Shown here: positions 15,712-23,339 of the stretch, in pieces
Position numbering within the stretch: position 1 is the stretch's first letter
How the letters are laid out: each line of letters begins with the position of its first letter
DNA from: Streptomyces sp. NK08204
GTDB lineage: Bacteria; Actinomycetota; Actinomycetes; Streptomycetales; Streptomycetaceae
Direction: 5' to 3'
DNA: 52,782 bases
Assembly (NCBI RefSeq): GCF_020400585.1
Contig: NZ_JAINVF010000037.1
Location: 1-52,782 of the forward strand
Notes under the pieces: generated by a model
What the model was told of the DNA's origin: nothing
The model's database searches: none
Seen by the model: only the letters and a program-made list of their open reading frames with translations
Program-made: the position numbers and the translations under genes

Positions 15712-15732
15712 GGCCCCGCACACGGCGGGGCC
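15712..15732. terminator. bidirectional terminator hairpin
   Basis: GGCCCCGC (15712-15719) and GCGGGGCC (15725-15732) form a perfect 8-bp stem with a 5-nt loop. It separates the rightward early operon (ending 15697) from a leftward gene (ending 15756), so it can serve both. Confidence 0.75.
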
Positions 15733-15755
15733 CGGAGAGAAGGGAGGGAACGGTG

Positions 15756-15965
15756 TCAGGACTTCGAGGCGGGTGCGATCTTCGCGACCCACTCGCGCGT
15801 GAAGCCGGTCAGCTTCGCCATGTGCGACGGCCCCTTACCGGCGGCGCGCCCGCGCACGAGCAGGTCGCGCAGCTCTTCGTCGGCGCGTTTGAAGGCCTCC
15901 TCAGCCCGGGTGCGCTTCTTGGCTGCGGCCTGAATCTCCATGTCGAGGGCGTCCATGCCGCTCAT
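15756..15965 (-). CDS. small helical protein with C-terminal HTH-like segment
   Basis: 69 residues from the ATG at 15965 (MSGMDALDME). The frame extends upstream but loses typical codon use. An N-terminal helix (AKKRTRAEEAFKRADEELRDLLVRG in pieces) is followed by GPSHMAKLTGFTREWVAKIAP, the pattern of a phage HTH that recognises DNA. It is the only leftward gene between the early operon and the replication genes and is divergent from the endonuclease VII gene. Confidence 0.62.
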   Translation of the reverse strand: MSGMDALDMEIQAAAKKRTRAEEAFKRADEELRDLLVRGRAAGKGPSHMAKLTGFTREWVAKIAPASKS

Positions 15966-16034
15966 GGTGGCACAGCCAGTCACGGTCGCGCTACGCGAAC
16001 GCGGAACGAGGTCGCGAAGAGCGATCGCGAACGG

Positions 16035-16040
16035 TATTCT
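16035..16040 (+). promoter_or_regulatory. possible -10 of a leaderless endonuclease VII transcript
   Basis: TATTCT ends 7 nt before the ATG at 16047. No ribosome site is present upstream, and an out-of-frame ATG lies at 16042. Leaderless mRNAs are common in Streptomyces. The -35 is weak, so this is tentative. Confidence 0.35.
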
Positions 16041-16046
16041 CATGTC

Positions 16047-16499
16047 ATGACGGATGAGACACCGCGCATCCCGGCCCGCCGACGCATCGACTACGGCCAC
16101 TCGCCCCGGGGCGACAAGTTCTGCACGCACGTCGCCTACGGCCTGACCTGCGCCCAGTACGACTCGCTCCGGGACCGGGCGCAGGACGCGTGCGAGGTCT
16201 GCCGGACACCGGACAGCGACACAGTGCGCGGCGAACTGATCATCGACCACTACCAGTGGATGGATCTCTTCTTCGTGCGCGGCCTCCTGTGCGACCGATG
16301 CAACCAGGTCATGGCGCGCCACGACCGGAAGGTCACGTGGGGCCCGAAGACGCAGCCGTGGCGTGAGAAGGCGGCGACCTACCACCGCGACGCGTGGGGC
16401 GCCACGCCCGACCAACTGGCCCTCGCCAACCAGCAGATTGCCGCCCGCACCCCATGGACTCGACGCCTCTCCGGCCTGACGGCACAGGAGCGCGCATGA
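16047..16499 (+). CDS. recombination endonuclease VII family nuclease
   Basis: 150 residues from the ATG at 16047. The endonuclease VII fold is marked by two zinc Cys pairs (CEVC and CDRC) bracketing the HNH-like core ELIIDHYQ ... VRGLLCDRCNQVM, where the Asp-His are the expected catalytic pair. T4 endonuclease VII resolves branched DNA. Free-standing actinophage versions are common near replication or packaging genes. It starts a rightward unit at a possible leaderless promoter and is followed by an inverted repeat before the initiator gene. Confidence 0.83.
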   Translation: MTDETPRIPARRRIDYGHSPRGDKFCTHVAYGLTCAQYDSLRDRAQDACEVCRTPDSDTVRGELIIDHYQWMDLFFVRGLLCDRCNQVMARHDRKVTWGPKTQPWREKAATYHRDAWGATPDQLALANQQIAARTPWTRRLSGLTAQERA

Positions 16500-16543
16500 G
16501 TAACCGGGCGCTCGAACAACCGCCCTGAACAAGGGCGTTACTC
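16498..16543. repeat. nested inverted repeat before the initiator gene
   Basis: GAGTAAC (16498-16504) is exactly complementary to GTTACTC (16537-16543). Inside, CGCCCT (16521-16526) pairs with AGGGCG (16532-16537). It overlaps the end of the endonuclease gene and lies 37 bp upstream of the initiator start. It could be an operator for the initiator, an mRNA structure or part of the replication region. Confidence 0.5.
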
Positions 16544-16579
16544 GACATGCCCTGACCAGCGCAATCGAAAGAAGGACCG

Positions 16580-17524
16580 TTGAGCATCGAAGCCACCGTG
16601 TGGGCGCTCAAGTACGCGCCGCCCATGCCGCCGCAGCTGCTCGGCACCCTGTTCGGCCTCGCCGACCACGCCGACAAGCGCGGCCGTGGCGCCTACCCCT
16701 CCGTGCGCACGCTCGCCGCTTATGCGTGCAAGGCGGAACGGTCCGTCCAGCGTGACCTCAAGGAGCTGATCAAGCTCGGTCTGATCCGTCCCGGCGATCC
16801 CGCGGCAGCCGCGCACATCCCGGCTGAGCGCCGGCCTGCGGTCTACGACCTGGCCATGGAACGCACCGTTCCGGGCGGGCGCGCGGGCGATGACGAGGTG
16901 ACGCAGGCGTCACGGGTGACGCTGACGTCATCCCGTGCAAGGGGTGGACGTAAAGCCGCAGCTCAGGCCACGCCAGGGGTGACGCCCACGTCAGGGGGTG
17001 ACGCCCACGTCACCGGTGACACCCACGTCACCTCCGGGGTGACGCCCACGTCCGAGTGGGGTGACGCCCACGTCGCGACCGGGGTGACGCCCACGTCACC
17101 CAAACCGTCCTTTGAACCACCCACTAACCGTCCGTTGAACCGGGGGGTGGCTGACGCAGTCGACAACACCGCGCACGACCGGGCGCTCGACGCCTGGCCC
17201 GAAGGCCCCCCCGCCCCCATCGACACCGACGGCTTCACCGTCACCGACGCCATGCGCCGCTGGGCCAACGAGGTCCACCCCCACGTCAACCTCACCCACT
17301 CCACCCAGCAGTTCATCTCCCACTACCGCTCCACCGGCACCCGCCGCCGCAACTGGCCCGAAGCCTGGCGGAAGTGGATAGCCGAAGACGCCGACCGCGC
17401 AGCACGCCGCCCCGGCAACGTCTTCCAACTCCCCACCGGCCAAACCCTCACCGGCACTGACGCCAAGGTCGCCGGATGGATGGCCATCGCCGCACAACTC
17501 CGCCAACGAGGAGACTCCGCATGA
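16580..17524 (+). CDS. replication initiator with in-gene iterons
   Basis: 314 residues from a TTG preceded by GAAGGA. The N-terminal ~100 residues are a winged helix of the phage replication type (LFGLADHADKRGRGAYPSVR ... KAERSVQRDLKELIKLGLI). Residues about 106-173 are a low-complexity linker alternating GVTPTS and GDAHV. It is encoded by eight DNA iterons read in two different frames, so the DNA rather than the peptide is conserved. The C-terminal part (174-314) has a Trp-rich segment (WPEAWRKWIAEDA) of the kind that could contact a helicase or its loader. The layout is that of lambda O, whose gene contains ori. The next gene, a loader-like protein, overlaps by 4 bp. Confidence 0.75.
   Translation: MSIEATVWALKYAPPMPPQLLGTLFGLADHADKRGRGAYPSVRTLAAYACKAERSVQRDLKELIKLGLIRPGDPAAAAHIPAERRPAVYDLAMERTVPGGRAGDDEVTQASRVTLTSSRARGGRKAAAQATPGVTPTSGGDAHVTGDTHVTSGVTPTSEWGDAHVATGVTPTSPKPSFEPPTNRPLNRGVADAVDNTAHDRALDAWPEGPPAPIDTDGFTVTDAMRRWANEVHPHVNLTHSTQQFISHYRSTGTRRRNWPEAWRKWIAEDADRAARRPGNVFQLPTGQTLTGTDAKVAGWMAIAAQLRQRGDSA
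16897..17098. repeat. eight iterons, candidate phage replication origin
   Basis: Core GGTGACGCCCACGTCA starts at 16978, 16997, 17015, 17038, 17060 and 17083, with 0-1 mismatch. Two more divergent copies start at 16897 and 16915. Each core holds the inverted arms TGACG/CGTCA around 4 nt, so it can bind a dimer. Start-to-start spacing is 18-23 bp, about two helical turns. The gap 16915 to 16978 is 63 bp. The array lies inside the initiator gene between its DNA-binding and C-terminal parts. Confidence 0.78.
17104..17141. repeat. direct repeats flanking a lower-GC segment after the iterons
   Basis: ACCGTCCTTTGAACC (17104-17118) and ACCGTCCGTTGAACC (17127-17141) differ at one base. They lie in the least GC-rich stretch of the initiator gene, directly after the last iteron. 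By analogy with lambda ori this would be the place for strand opening, but that is inference. Confidence 0.55.
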
Positions 17525-18270
17525 ACGAGGAAGAAGCTGCCGAACTCCTCGGCCACTGCACCGCCTTCGACAACCGGCAGCCCTCCCTCACCGCCGCCAT
17601 CGCATGGGCCTCCGCCCTCCACGACGTGCCCCTCGACGAGGACGCGAAGGACGCCGTCGCCCTCTACTACCGAACCCCGCCGGAGAACCCCAAGGACCGG
17701 TTGTGGATCCTTCCGCACCACGTCCGCACCTTCCGCGCCAAGATCCGTAACGCCCGGTTGGAGAACTTCCAGTACGAGCCCGTCGGCGACGAAACCCCGA
17801 CCGAGTTCCTCGCCCGCTACCGCGGCCAGGTTCAGGCAATCGCCTCCGGCCGCGCCGCCGCCCCGACTGGCCGGCAAGCGCTGGAGGGTGGCCCGTCGAA
17901 GGCGTTCATGCGGGAACTGGAAGCCCGCGGCTGGCAGGGCAACCGAACGGTCCCCAGCTCCGACGAGGAAGCCGTGGCCGCCGAGCTGATCGACACCGTC
18001 CGCCGCTCCGGCCCTCTCGGCATCATCTGCCCCGCCTGCCAAGCGGCCATAGGCAGGCCCTGCAAGACCCCCAGCGGCTCGGACAGGCAGCCACTCGGCA
18101 AACCCCGGCTGAAGCCGCACAGCGCCCGCCTGCGGGCCGTCAACGGTGAGCCCGAGCAGGCCGCCGAAGAACGGGCCGCGCAAGAGCAGCGGATCCGCGA
18201 CATGTCCGCCCGCCACCTCGCCCGCGAAGACGAGATCCACAACGCCGACATCGTCGACGAAGCCTCATGA
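17521..18270 (+). CDS. helicase-loader-like replication protein with zinc finger
   Basis: 249 residues, ATG overlapping the initiator stop. The N-terminal ~85 residues (ELLGHCTAFDNRQ ... AAIAWASALHDVPLDEDAKD ... RLWILPHHVRTFRAKIRNAR) have the spacing of G39P/DnaB-loader-type proteins found after phage initiators. The C-terminal half contains ICPACQAAIGRPCKTPSG with a downstream LKPHSARL, a CxxC-C-H zinc finger common in actinobacterial mobile elements. The position next to the initiator supports a role in helicase loading. Sequence evidence alone is moderate. Confidence 0.65.
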   Translation: MNEEEAAELLGHCTAFDNRQPSLTAAIAWASALHDVPLDEDAKDAVALYYRTPPENPKDRLWILPHHVRTFRAKIRNARLENFQYEPVGDETPTEFLARYRGQVQAIASGRAAAPTGRQALEGGPSKAFMRELEARGWQGNRTVPSSDEEAVAAELIDTVRRSGPLGIICPACQAAIGRPCKTPSGSDRQPLGKPRLKPHSARLRAVNGEPEQAAEERAAQEQRIRDMSARHLAREDEIHNADIVDEAS

Positions 18271-18425
18271 CCCACCCACCCGAATGGGCCATCCGCTGCC
18301 CCTGGTGCAACGCCCCACCCGGCCAACGCTGCACCAGCCCCCGCGGCCGGCGCCTCGCCATCGAAACCCACGACGCACGCATCACCGCCTGGAAAACCGC
18401 CGCACAGAACGGAGCCAGCGCATGA
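18267..18425 (+). CDS. zinc-finger microprotein, 52 residues
   Basis: ATG at 18267 overlaps the previous stop, and the stop overlaps the next ATG. The whole protein is a single CxxC-C-H finger (RCPWCNAPPGQRCTSPRG, then THDARITAW). It is the same finger type as at the end of the preceding protein, suggesting a split or duplicated module. Probably binds nucleic acid. Confidence 0.72.
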   Translation: MTHPPEWAIRCPWCNAPPGQRCTSPRGRRLAIETHDARITAWKTAAQNGASA

Positions 18426-18763
18426 CCACCCTGCCCGAACCCACCGTCCAGGCCACCCGCTACGTCGTCTCCTGCTTCGAACCCGACGACCACGATGGCG
18501 CCCACTTCAACCTCGCCGTCGAATACCGCGGCCGTGGCCTGTGGGCCGTCGTCCGCCACAGCCAGTGCCTCGCCGCAGACGGCACCTGGTCCTGGGAGTC
18601 CATCCCCAGCGAACGCGAAGACGAGTGGCTGGCCACCCACCGGTTCGACCTCGACACCGCGCTGAAGCTCGCCAAACAGGCCGCGCCTCACATCACCGTC
18701 AACGGCTACACCGTCGCCGACGCACTCCGCATGGCAGCCAAGCACACGGCGGACCAACGGTGA
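18422..18763 (+). CDS. hypothetical protein, 113 residues
   Basis: ATG overlaps the microprotein stop. Predominantly beta with aromatic residues (YVVSCFEPDDHDGAHFNLAV ... RGLWAVVRHSQCLA), then a helix near the end (LDTALKLAKQAAPHI). A compact alpha/beta fold is likely. No family recognised. Coupled to the next gene by a GTGA overlap. Confidence 0.66.
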   Translation: MTTLPEPTVQATRYVVSCFEPDDHDGAHFNLAVEYRGRGLWAVVRHSQCLAADGTWSWESIPSEREDEWLATHRFDLDTALKLAKQAAPHITVNGYTVADALRMAAKHTADQR

Positions 18764-18960
18764 GCCCCCTCGAACGGCTCCTCACCGAAGCCATCCCCAT
18801 CCGCCCCGAGCCAGCCGAACGCCCCGCCCCCGCAACCCCCGGCGGCTACTGGACCCAAGCCGAGCAAGACGCCCACTGGACCACCCTCTGCGCCACCGTC
18901 GGCACCCCCGACGCCCAACGCCCCACCCGACACGCCACAGCCCACCAGACGGCCGCCTAG
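18760..18960 (+). CDS. hypothetical protein, 66 residues
   Basis: GTG overlaps the preceding stop. A short helix (PLERLLTEAIPIRP) is followed by a Pro/Ala-rich and His-containing tail. No domain. Kept because of coupling and codon bias. Confidence 0.58.
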   Translation: MSPLERLLTEAIPIRPEPAERPAPATPGGYWTQAEQDAHWTTLCATVGTPDAQRPTRHATAHQTAA

Positions 18961-18977
18961 ACGCCACGGAGACACCA

Positions 18978-19400
18978 ATGAGCCCGACCCGCATCCAACG
19001 CCGCCGCACCAAGGGATGGCGCAAGCCCGAAGGCGCCGTCTACGTCGGCCGCGGCACCCGCTGGGGCAACCCCTGCACCCAAGTCCGCTACCCCGCACTC
19101 GACGGCTCCGAGTGGGAACACGAAGGCCGCCTCGGCAAGACCTCCGGCCAGCGCCACGCCTACGTCCACCCCGACAAGACCGTCACCTGGCACCTCGTCC
19201 AGGACGCCACCCGCGAGCAGGCCACCGTCCTGTACCGCCGCTGGCTCGACCAACGGCCCGGCCTGGCCGACGCGGCACGCTCCGAACTCGCCGGCCGCGA
19301 CCTCATGTGCTGGTGCCCACTCCCCGAACCCGGCCAGCCCGACCACTGCCACGCCGCCGTCCTGCTGGAACTGGCCAACGCGCCCCACACCGCCGCCTGA
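18978..19400 (+). CDS. DUF4326 family protein
   Basis: 140 residues, with a GGAGA ribosome site before the ATG. The DUF4326 signature is clear: IQRRRTKGWRKPEGAVYVGR followed by GTRWGNP near the N-terminus, and LMCWCPLPEPGQPDHCHA near the C-terminus. The latter is a Cys/His motif typical of this phage-associated family. The family has been linked to nucleotide or base handling in phages by context, but no activity is established here. Confidence 0.82.
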   Translation: MSPTRIQRRRTKGWRKPEGAVYVGRGTRWGNPCTQVRYPALDGSEWEHEGRLGKTSGQRHAYVHPDKTVTWHLVQDATREQATVLYRRWLDQRPGLADAARSELAGRDLMCWCPLPEPGQPDHCHAAVLLELANAPHTAA

Positions 19401-19454
19401 CCGGCACACCTCGGGCCAAGACACCCACCCCACCAGCCACCGAACGGAGCACCG

Positions 19455-19907
19455 ATGAACCTGCATCTCGTGCCGGTCCGCTTCCGCGACGCTGCCGCCT
19501 TCGTCGGCATGTGGCACCGGCACCACCAGGCCCCCGTGGGCATGGTCTTCGCCGTCGGAGTCGCAGACGACCACGGAGTCCTCCACGGCGTCGCTATCGT
19601 CGGCCGGCCCGTCGCCCGCCACCTCGACAACGGCCAGACTCTCGAAGTCACCCGCACCGCCACCGACGGCACCGGCAACGCGAACTCGATGCTGTACGGC
19701 GCGGCATGGCGCGCTGCGCGTGCCCTTGGTTACACGCGGCTGATCACCTACACGCAGGCCGGCGAGACCGGCGCCAGCCTTCGCGCAGCCGGGTGGCGGG
19801 TCATAGCCGAACGTCCCGCGAACCCCGGATGGAACCGGCCGAGCCGTCCACGACAACCGACCGGCGCCGAAGGCATCCCGCGAACCCTGTGGGAAGCCAC
19901 CGCCTGA
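19455..19907 (+). CDS. XF1762-like (GNAT-fold) protein
   Basis: 150 residues, ATG after CGGAGC. The opening LHLVPVRFRDAAAFVGMWHR with HHQAPVGMVFAVG, and the later TRLITYTQAGETGASLRAAG with GWRVIAE, follow the XF1762 family pattern. Members are phage or phage-derived proteins with a GNAT-like acyltransferase fold. Substrate is unknown. Confidence 0.72.
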   Translation: MNLHLVPVRFRDAAAFVGMWHRHHQAPVGMVFAVGVADDHGVLHGVAIVGRPVARHLDNGQTLEVTRTATDGTGNANSMLYGAAWRAARALGYTRLITYTQAGETGASLRAAGWRVIAERPANPGWNRPSRPRQPTGAEGIPRTLWEATA

Positions 19908-19943
19908 CCCCGTCCCGCCGTACCCCACCACCAGGAGACCACC

Positions 19944-20486
19944 GTGGCGCTCTGCCGCAGATGCAGCACCGTCATCCCCTGCCACTGCCACCTGACCCCG
20001 CCCACCCAGATCCGGCCCGGCGTCTACACCGACCGAAACCAGGAGACCACCGTGACCACCGACCAGCAGCTCGACGAGTACGAGACCGCCGTCGCCGCCT
20101 ACCAGCAGCACCCCGCCCTCGGGTTCGCCTGCTGCTCCGCCCACCCCGCATCTGATGCAGATGCCGCGCTCGTCGTCGAAGTCCGCCGCCTCCGCGCCCA
20201 GGTGGCCGAGCTGCAAGAAGCCCAGCGCCTGGAGTGGACGCTGATGCAGGCGCACAACCCGCACACCCCGCGCCTCTGCGAGTGCGGCCACAGCCACCAC
20301 GCCCACACCGTCCCAGCCCCGCACGGCTGCTTCGCCTACGGCAAGACCTGCCCCTGCGAGGCGTACCGGCAGCTCCCGCACGACCAGGCCGTGGCGCAGC
20401 TCGAAACGAACCGGCAGGCCGCAGCCGAACGCGAGTCCGCCCTCGCCGCCGCTGGTTCGGCTGCCGCGAACGAGGACGGACGATGA
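19944..20486 (+). CDS. Cys-rich protein with two possible starts
   Basis: 180 residues from the GTG at 19944. The N-terminus has CRRCSTVIPCHCH. The C-terminal region has CECGHSHHAHTVPAPHGC and CPCEAYR, so zinc binding is likely at both ends. A second in-frame GTG at 20052 is preceded by exactly the same context (CCAGGAGACCACC) as the first. A 144-residue form lacking the N-terminal finger could therefore also be made. No known family. Confidence 0.68.
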   Translation: MALCRRCSTVIPCHCHLTPPTQIRPGVYTDRNQETTVTTDQQLDEYETAVAAYQQHPALGFACCSAHPASDADAALVVEVRRLRAQVAELQEAQRLEWTLMQAHNPHTPRLCECGHSHHAHTVPAPHGCFAYGKTCPCEAYRQLPHDQAVAQLETNRQAAAERESALAAAGSAAANEDGR

Positions 20487-21466
20487 GCAAGCCGTACTAC
20501 AGCGACGACCAGGTCACCCTCCTCCTCGGCGACGCCCTCGACGTCCTCCGCACCCTGCCGGACGGCTCCGTCAACTGCATCGTCACCAGCCCGCCCTACT
20601 ACGGGCTTCGCGACTACGGCACGCCCGGGCAGTACGGACTTGAGGCCACGCCGGCCGAGTATGTGGAGACGATGCGTCGGCTGTTCGCCGAGGCGCGGCG
20701 GGTGCTTGCCGACGACGGGACACTGTGGCTCAACCTCGGTGACTCGTACAACAACACCGCTGCCGGGCAGAACGCGTGCAACTCCAACCGCGACGGCAGC
20801 AGCGACGCCAAGCAGCGTGCGACTGAGGACGCGCTGGGGCGGCGGAAGACCCTTCTCGACAGGCACCTGCCGCCGAAGAACCTCCTCGGTATTCCGTGGC
20901 GCACGGCCTTCGCCCTTCAGGACGACGGATGGATCCTCCGCAACGAGATCGTCTGGCACAAGCCGAACGCCATGCCCGAGTCCGTCCGTGACCGGTTGTC
21001 CAACCGGCACGAGCACTTGTTCCTGTTCGCCAAGTCCCCGCGGTACTGGTTCGACCTCGACGCCATCCGAGAGCCGCACAGTGCGGAGTCCATCGCCGGA
21101 GCGAAACGGAGGGCCAAGTCCAAGTCCGTGTACCTGGAGGACGGAGTCGGCGGCCAGAAGTTCCACAACTTCGCCGACGTGAACGCCCGCGGTGCGAACC
21201 CCGGTGACGTGTGGCCGATCAGCACCCGCCCATACCCGGCTGCCCACTTCGCGGTGTTCCCGATCGACCTGCCGCTGCGCTGCATCAAGGCCGGGTGCCG
21301 ACCGGGCGGGACCGTCCTCGACACGTTTTCCGGCTCCGGCACGACCGGCGCCGCGGCCCGCCAGCTCGGCCGGAAGTACATCGGCGTCGACCTGAACCCC
21401 GCCTACCACGACCTCGCCAAGGACCGGTTCGTGCAGGGCGTCCTCGACTTCGACATTCCCGCGTGA
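20483..21466 (+). CDS. DNA methyltransferase (N4-cytosine/N6-adenine, beta class)
   Basis: 327 residues, ATG overlapping the previous stop. The catalytic motif TSPPYYGLRDYG at 35-46 comes first. The target-recognition region follows, with HKPNAMPESVRDRLSNRHEH, and the SAM-binding motif LDTFSGSGTTG lies near the C-terminus. The catalytic-before-SAM order defines the beta class, and SPPY suggests N4-cytosine but does not exclude adenine. No restriction enzyme is adjacent, so it is an orphan enzyme. It may protect phage DNA from host restriction or mark it for regulation. Confidence 0.88.
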   Translation: MSKPYYSDDQVTLLLGDALDVLRTLPDGSVNCIVTSPPYYGLRDYGTPGQYGLEATPAEYVETMRRLFAEARRVLADDGTLWLNLGDSYNNTAAGQNACNSNRDGSSDAKQRATEDALGRRKTLLDRHLPPKNLLGIPWRTAFALQDDGWILRNEIVWHKPNAMPESVRDRLSNRHEHLFLFAKSPRYWFDLDAIREPHSAESIAGAKRRAKSKSVYLEDGVGGQKFHNFADVNARGANPGDVWPISTRPYPAAHFAVFPIDLPLRCIKAGCRPGGTVLDTFSGSGTTGAAARQLGRKYIGVDLNPAYHDLAKDRFVQGVLDFDIPA

Positions 21467-21545
21467 CCGCCAACGCCTCGGCCGCCCCGCGTGAGGTAAG
21501 CGCGCGGGCCGGCCGGGCACCCCACTCTCTCACCTGGAGTTGATC

Positions 21546-22502
21546 GTGAACCAGACCGACCCGACCGCCGCCATCGAGGTGTGGGCCCGCATGCTGTGCG
21601 CTGCCGACGTCCACGTCCACGGTGACGACCACCCGACCTGGCAGCAGCTGGTCGGCGATCCCGGCCAGCGCATCAGGGACGACTACCGCAAGGCCGCCCG
21701 CTGGCTGCTGCCCCGGATGACCATTGCGACCAAGCCCGCCGCCGCGTCTGCCGTGGTGTCCCCGCCGACGAACCGGGCCGCCGGACTGCTGGACGCCGCT
21801 GCCGAGTGCGACAAGGCCGGAGGCGCCTACGCCGAACGCGGAGCCAACGACGCCGCCGGTGCCGCCTTCGTCCTCATGGAGACGTTCCTCCGCAAGGCAG
21901 GCGAAGCTGAGTACGAGGCCACCCCGTGCTCGGTGCCCAACGTCTGCGAGGACGGCGGGGAACCCTGCGAGGCGCACGAGCGGATCCTCGGCCATATCGA
22001 GGGCTACCACGACCTATGCGCGCCGGACTGCGGGCAGGAGTGGCAGCGCCGTCTGGCCGTCGAGGCGCACGGCACCGGGACACAGCAGCAGGAGGCGCAC
22101 CCGCCGCAGCACACGTGGAAGGTCGAGTCCCCGCGCCGCGACCAGTGGGCCAGTTGGGGCGCCACCTACGACGAGCACGACTGGGCGCGCGAGAGCTACG
22201 AGTCCGCCACCAGCACCGCGCCCGCCCGTCCGTTCCGGCTGGTGCGCGCCACGACCACGTACACCGTCGAGGCCGAACACACCCCGGCCGTGCCCGCCCC
22301 TGTGGCGCAGCAGCCCGCGGCAGCCGACGGCGAGGAGCTGGTGCACGTCGGCTGGTGGTGCTGGCGCGGCGACAACCACGGCCACCTCGCGACCATGGCC
22401 TGCCGTAGCGACAACGTGCCGATCCACGTCCCCGCCGAGTGGGCCGACGACATGCGCGCTGTCCTCCAGCGCCTTGAAGACGGCGACGAGGACGACGACT
22501 GA
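21546..22502 (+). CDS. hypothetical protein, 318 residues
   Basis: GTG at 21546 is preceded by GGAG at good spacing. A TTG two codons earlier is too close to it. The middle has a Cys/His cluster (CSVPNVCEDGGEPCEAHE ... CAPDCGQEW). The C-terminus holds an aromatic, Trp-rich segment (VGWWCWRGDNHGH) and an acidic end. No domain recognised. Followed by a strong hairpin, so it ends a transcript. Confidence 0.66.
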   Translation: MNQTDPTAAIEVWARMLCAADVHVHGDDHPTWQQLVGDPGQRIRDDYRKAARWLLPRMTIATKPAAASAVVSPPTNRAAGLLDAAAECDKAGGAYAERGANDAAGAAFVLMETFLRKAGEAEYEATPCSVPNVCEDGGEPCEAHERILGHIEGYHDLCAPDCGQEWQRRLAVEAHGTGTQQQEAHPPQHTWKVESPRRDQWASWGATYDEHDWARESYESATSTAPARPFRLVRATTTYTVEAEHTPAVPAPVAQQPAAADGEELVHVGWWCWRGDNHGHLATMACRSDNVPIHVPAEWADDMRAVLQRLEDGDEDDD

Positions 22503-22510
22503 CCCGTCCT

Positions 22511-22542
22511 GCCCCGGCTGCTGGCATGCGGGCAGCCGGGGC
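22511..22542 (+). terminator. terminator hairpin after the methyltransferase unit
   Basis: GCCCCGGCTGC (22511-22521) pairs perfectly with GCAGCCGGGGC (22532-22542) around a 10-nt loop. It begins 9 bp after the upstream stop. The remaining ~130 bp to the next gene show nothing recognisable. Confidence 0.72.
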
Positions 22543-22671
22543 GTCGCGGGGCCAGGAACGCGCTCAGCGCCCGTCTCGCGGCCGAACTCCCCCTCGCGCG
22601 GGTCTCGCAACGCCAGACCCGCCCACAGAGCCTCCAGCGCCCGCACAAGCGCCCGACAGACAGGAACCCCG

Positions 22672-22899
22672 ATGACACCCGCCGACGAACTCCGCACCGC
22701 CGCAGCCGAAATGCGCGCCTACTGGGCCGGACCCGCATCCGAAGCCACCGCGCAACTGCTCGACTCCGCCGCCGAACTCGCCACCGCCTACCCCGACCTC
22801 GCACGCGACCACGACCGCGAGACCTGCGACGACTACGCCTGCGACCTCATGGGCCGCAGCATCCACCTCGCCCGCACCATCACCGCCAACACCATCTGA
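22672..22899 (+). CDS. hypothetical protein, 75 residues
   Basis: ATG after CAGGA. Two helices (PADELRTAAAEMRAYWAG and SEATAQLLDSAAELATAYP) and a Cys pair (CDDYAC) near the end. This helix pair is common in short Streptomyces mobile-element proteins. Function unknown. Confidence 0.62.
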   Translation: MTPADELRTAAAEMRAYWAGPASEATAQLLDSAAELATAYPDLARDHDRETCDDYACDLMGRSIHLARTITANTI

Positions 22900-22922
22900 C
22901 CCACCGACATCCCGGAGCAGTC

Positions 22923-23339
22923 ATGACCGACCGGATCCCCCTCGACCACCTCACCAGCGACGCTCTCGACGCCCTGTACGAGCAACTCGAAGCAGCCGAA
23001 GCCACCGAGGCGCAGCGGCAACTGGCCACCGCCCGCGACGCCTTCGCCTCCGCCACGACCAGGTCCGCACGCGCCGAGGCGGAACTCGCCAGGCTTCGCC
23101 AGGTCGCCCGCGGCTACTGCCCCGCCTGCGGACGCGGCGACGCCGCACCCACCGTCCAGGACTGGGAGCAGCAGCGGCAGCGCGCCGACCACCTCACCAC
23201 CGAGATCACCGCGCTCCGCGACGACCTTCGCGGCATCACCGGCGCCCGATGGATCGCCGACATGCTCGACACCATCCTCAACCAGCCCGCGCCGGCAGCG
23301 ACCCAAGCGACCGACAACCAGGAGCAGCCCCGTGTATGA
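22923..23339 (+). CDS. coiled-coil protein with CPAC knuckle
   Basis: 138 residues. Two long Glu/Ala/Arg/Leu helices (DALDALYEQLEAAEATEAQR ... AEAELARLRQVARG) flank CPACGRGD, a half zinc knuckle. A second helix is HLTTEITALRDDLRG. The stop overlaps the thermonuclease GTG by 8 bp. Likely an oligomeric coiled coil. Role unknown. Confidence 0.65.
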   Translation: MTDRIPLDHLTSDALDALYEQLEAAEATEAQRQLATARDAFASATTRSARAEAELARLRQVARGYCPACGRGDAAPTVQDWEQQRQRADHLTTEITALRDDLRGITGARWIADMLDTILNQPAPAATQATDNQEQPRV

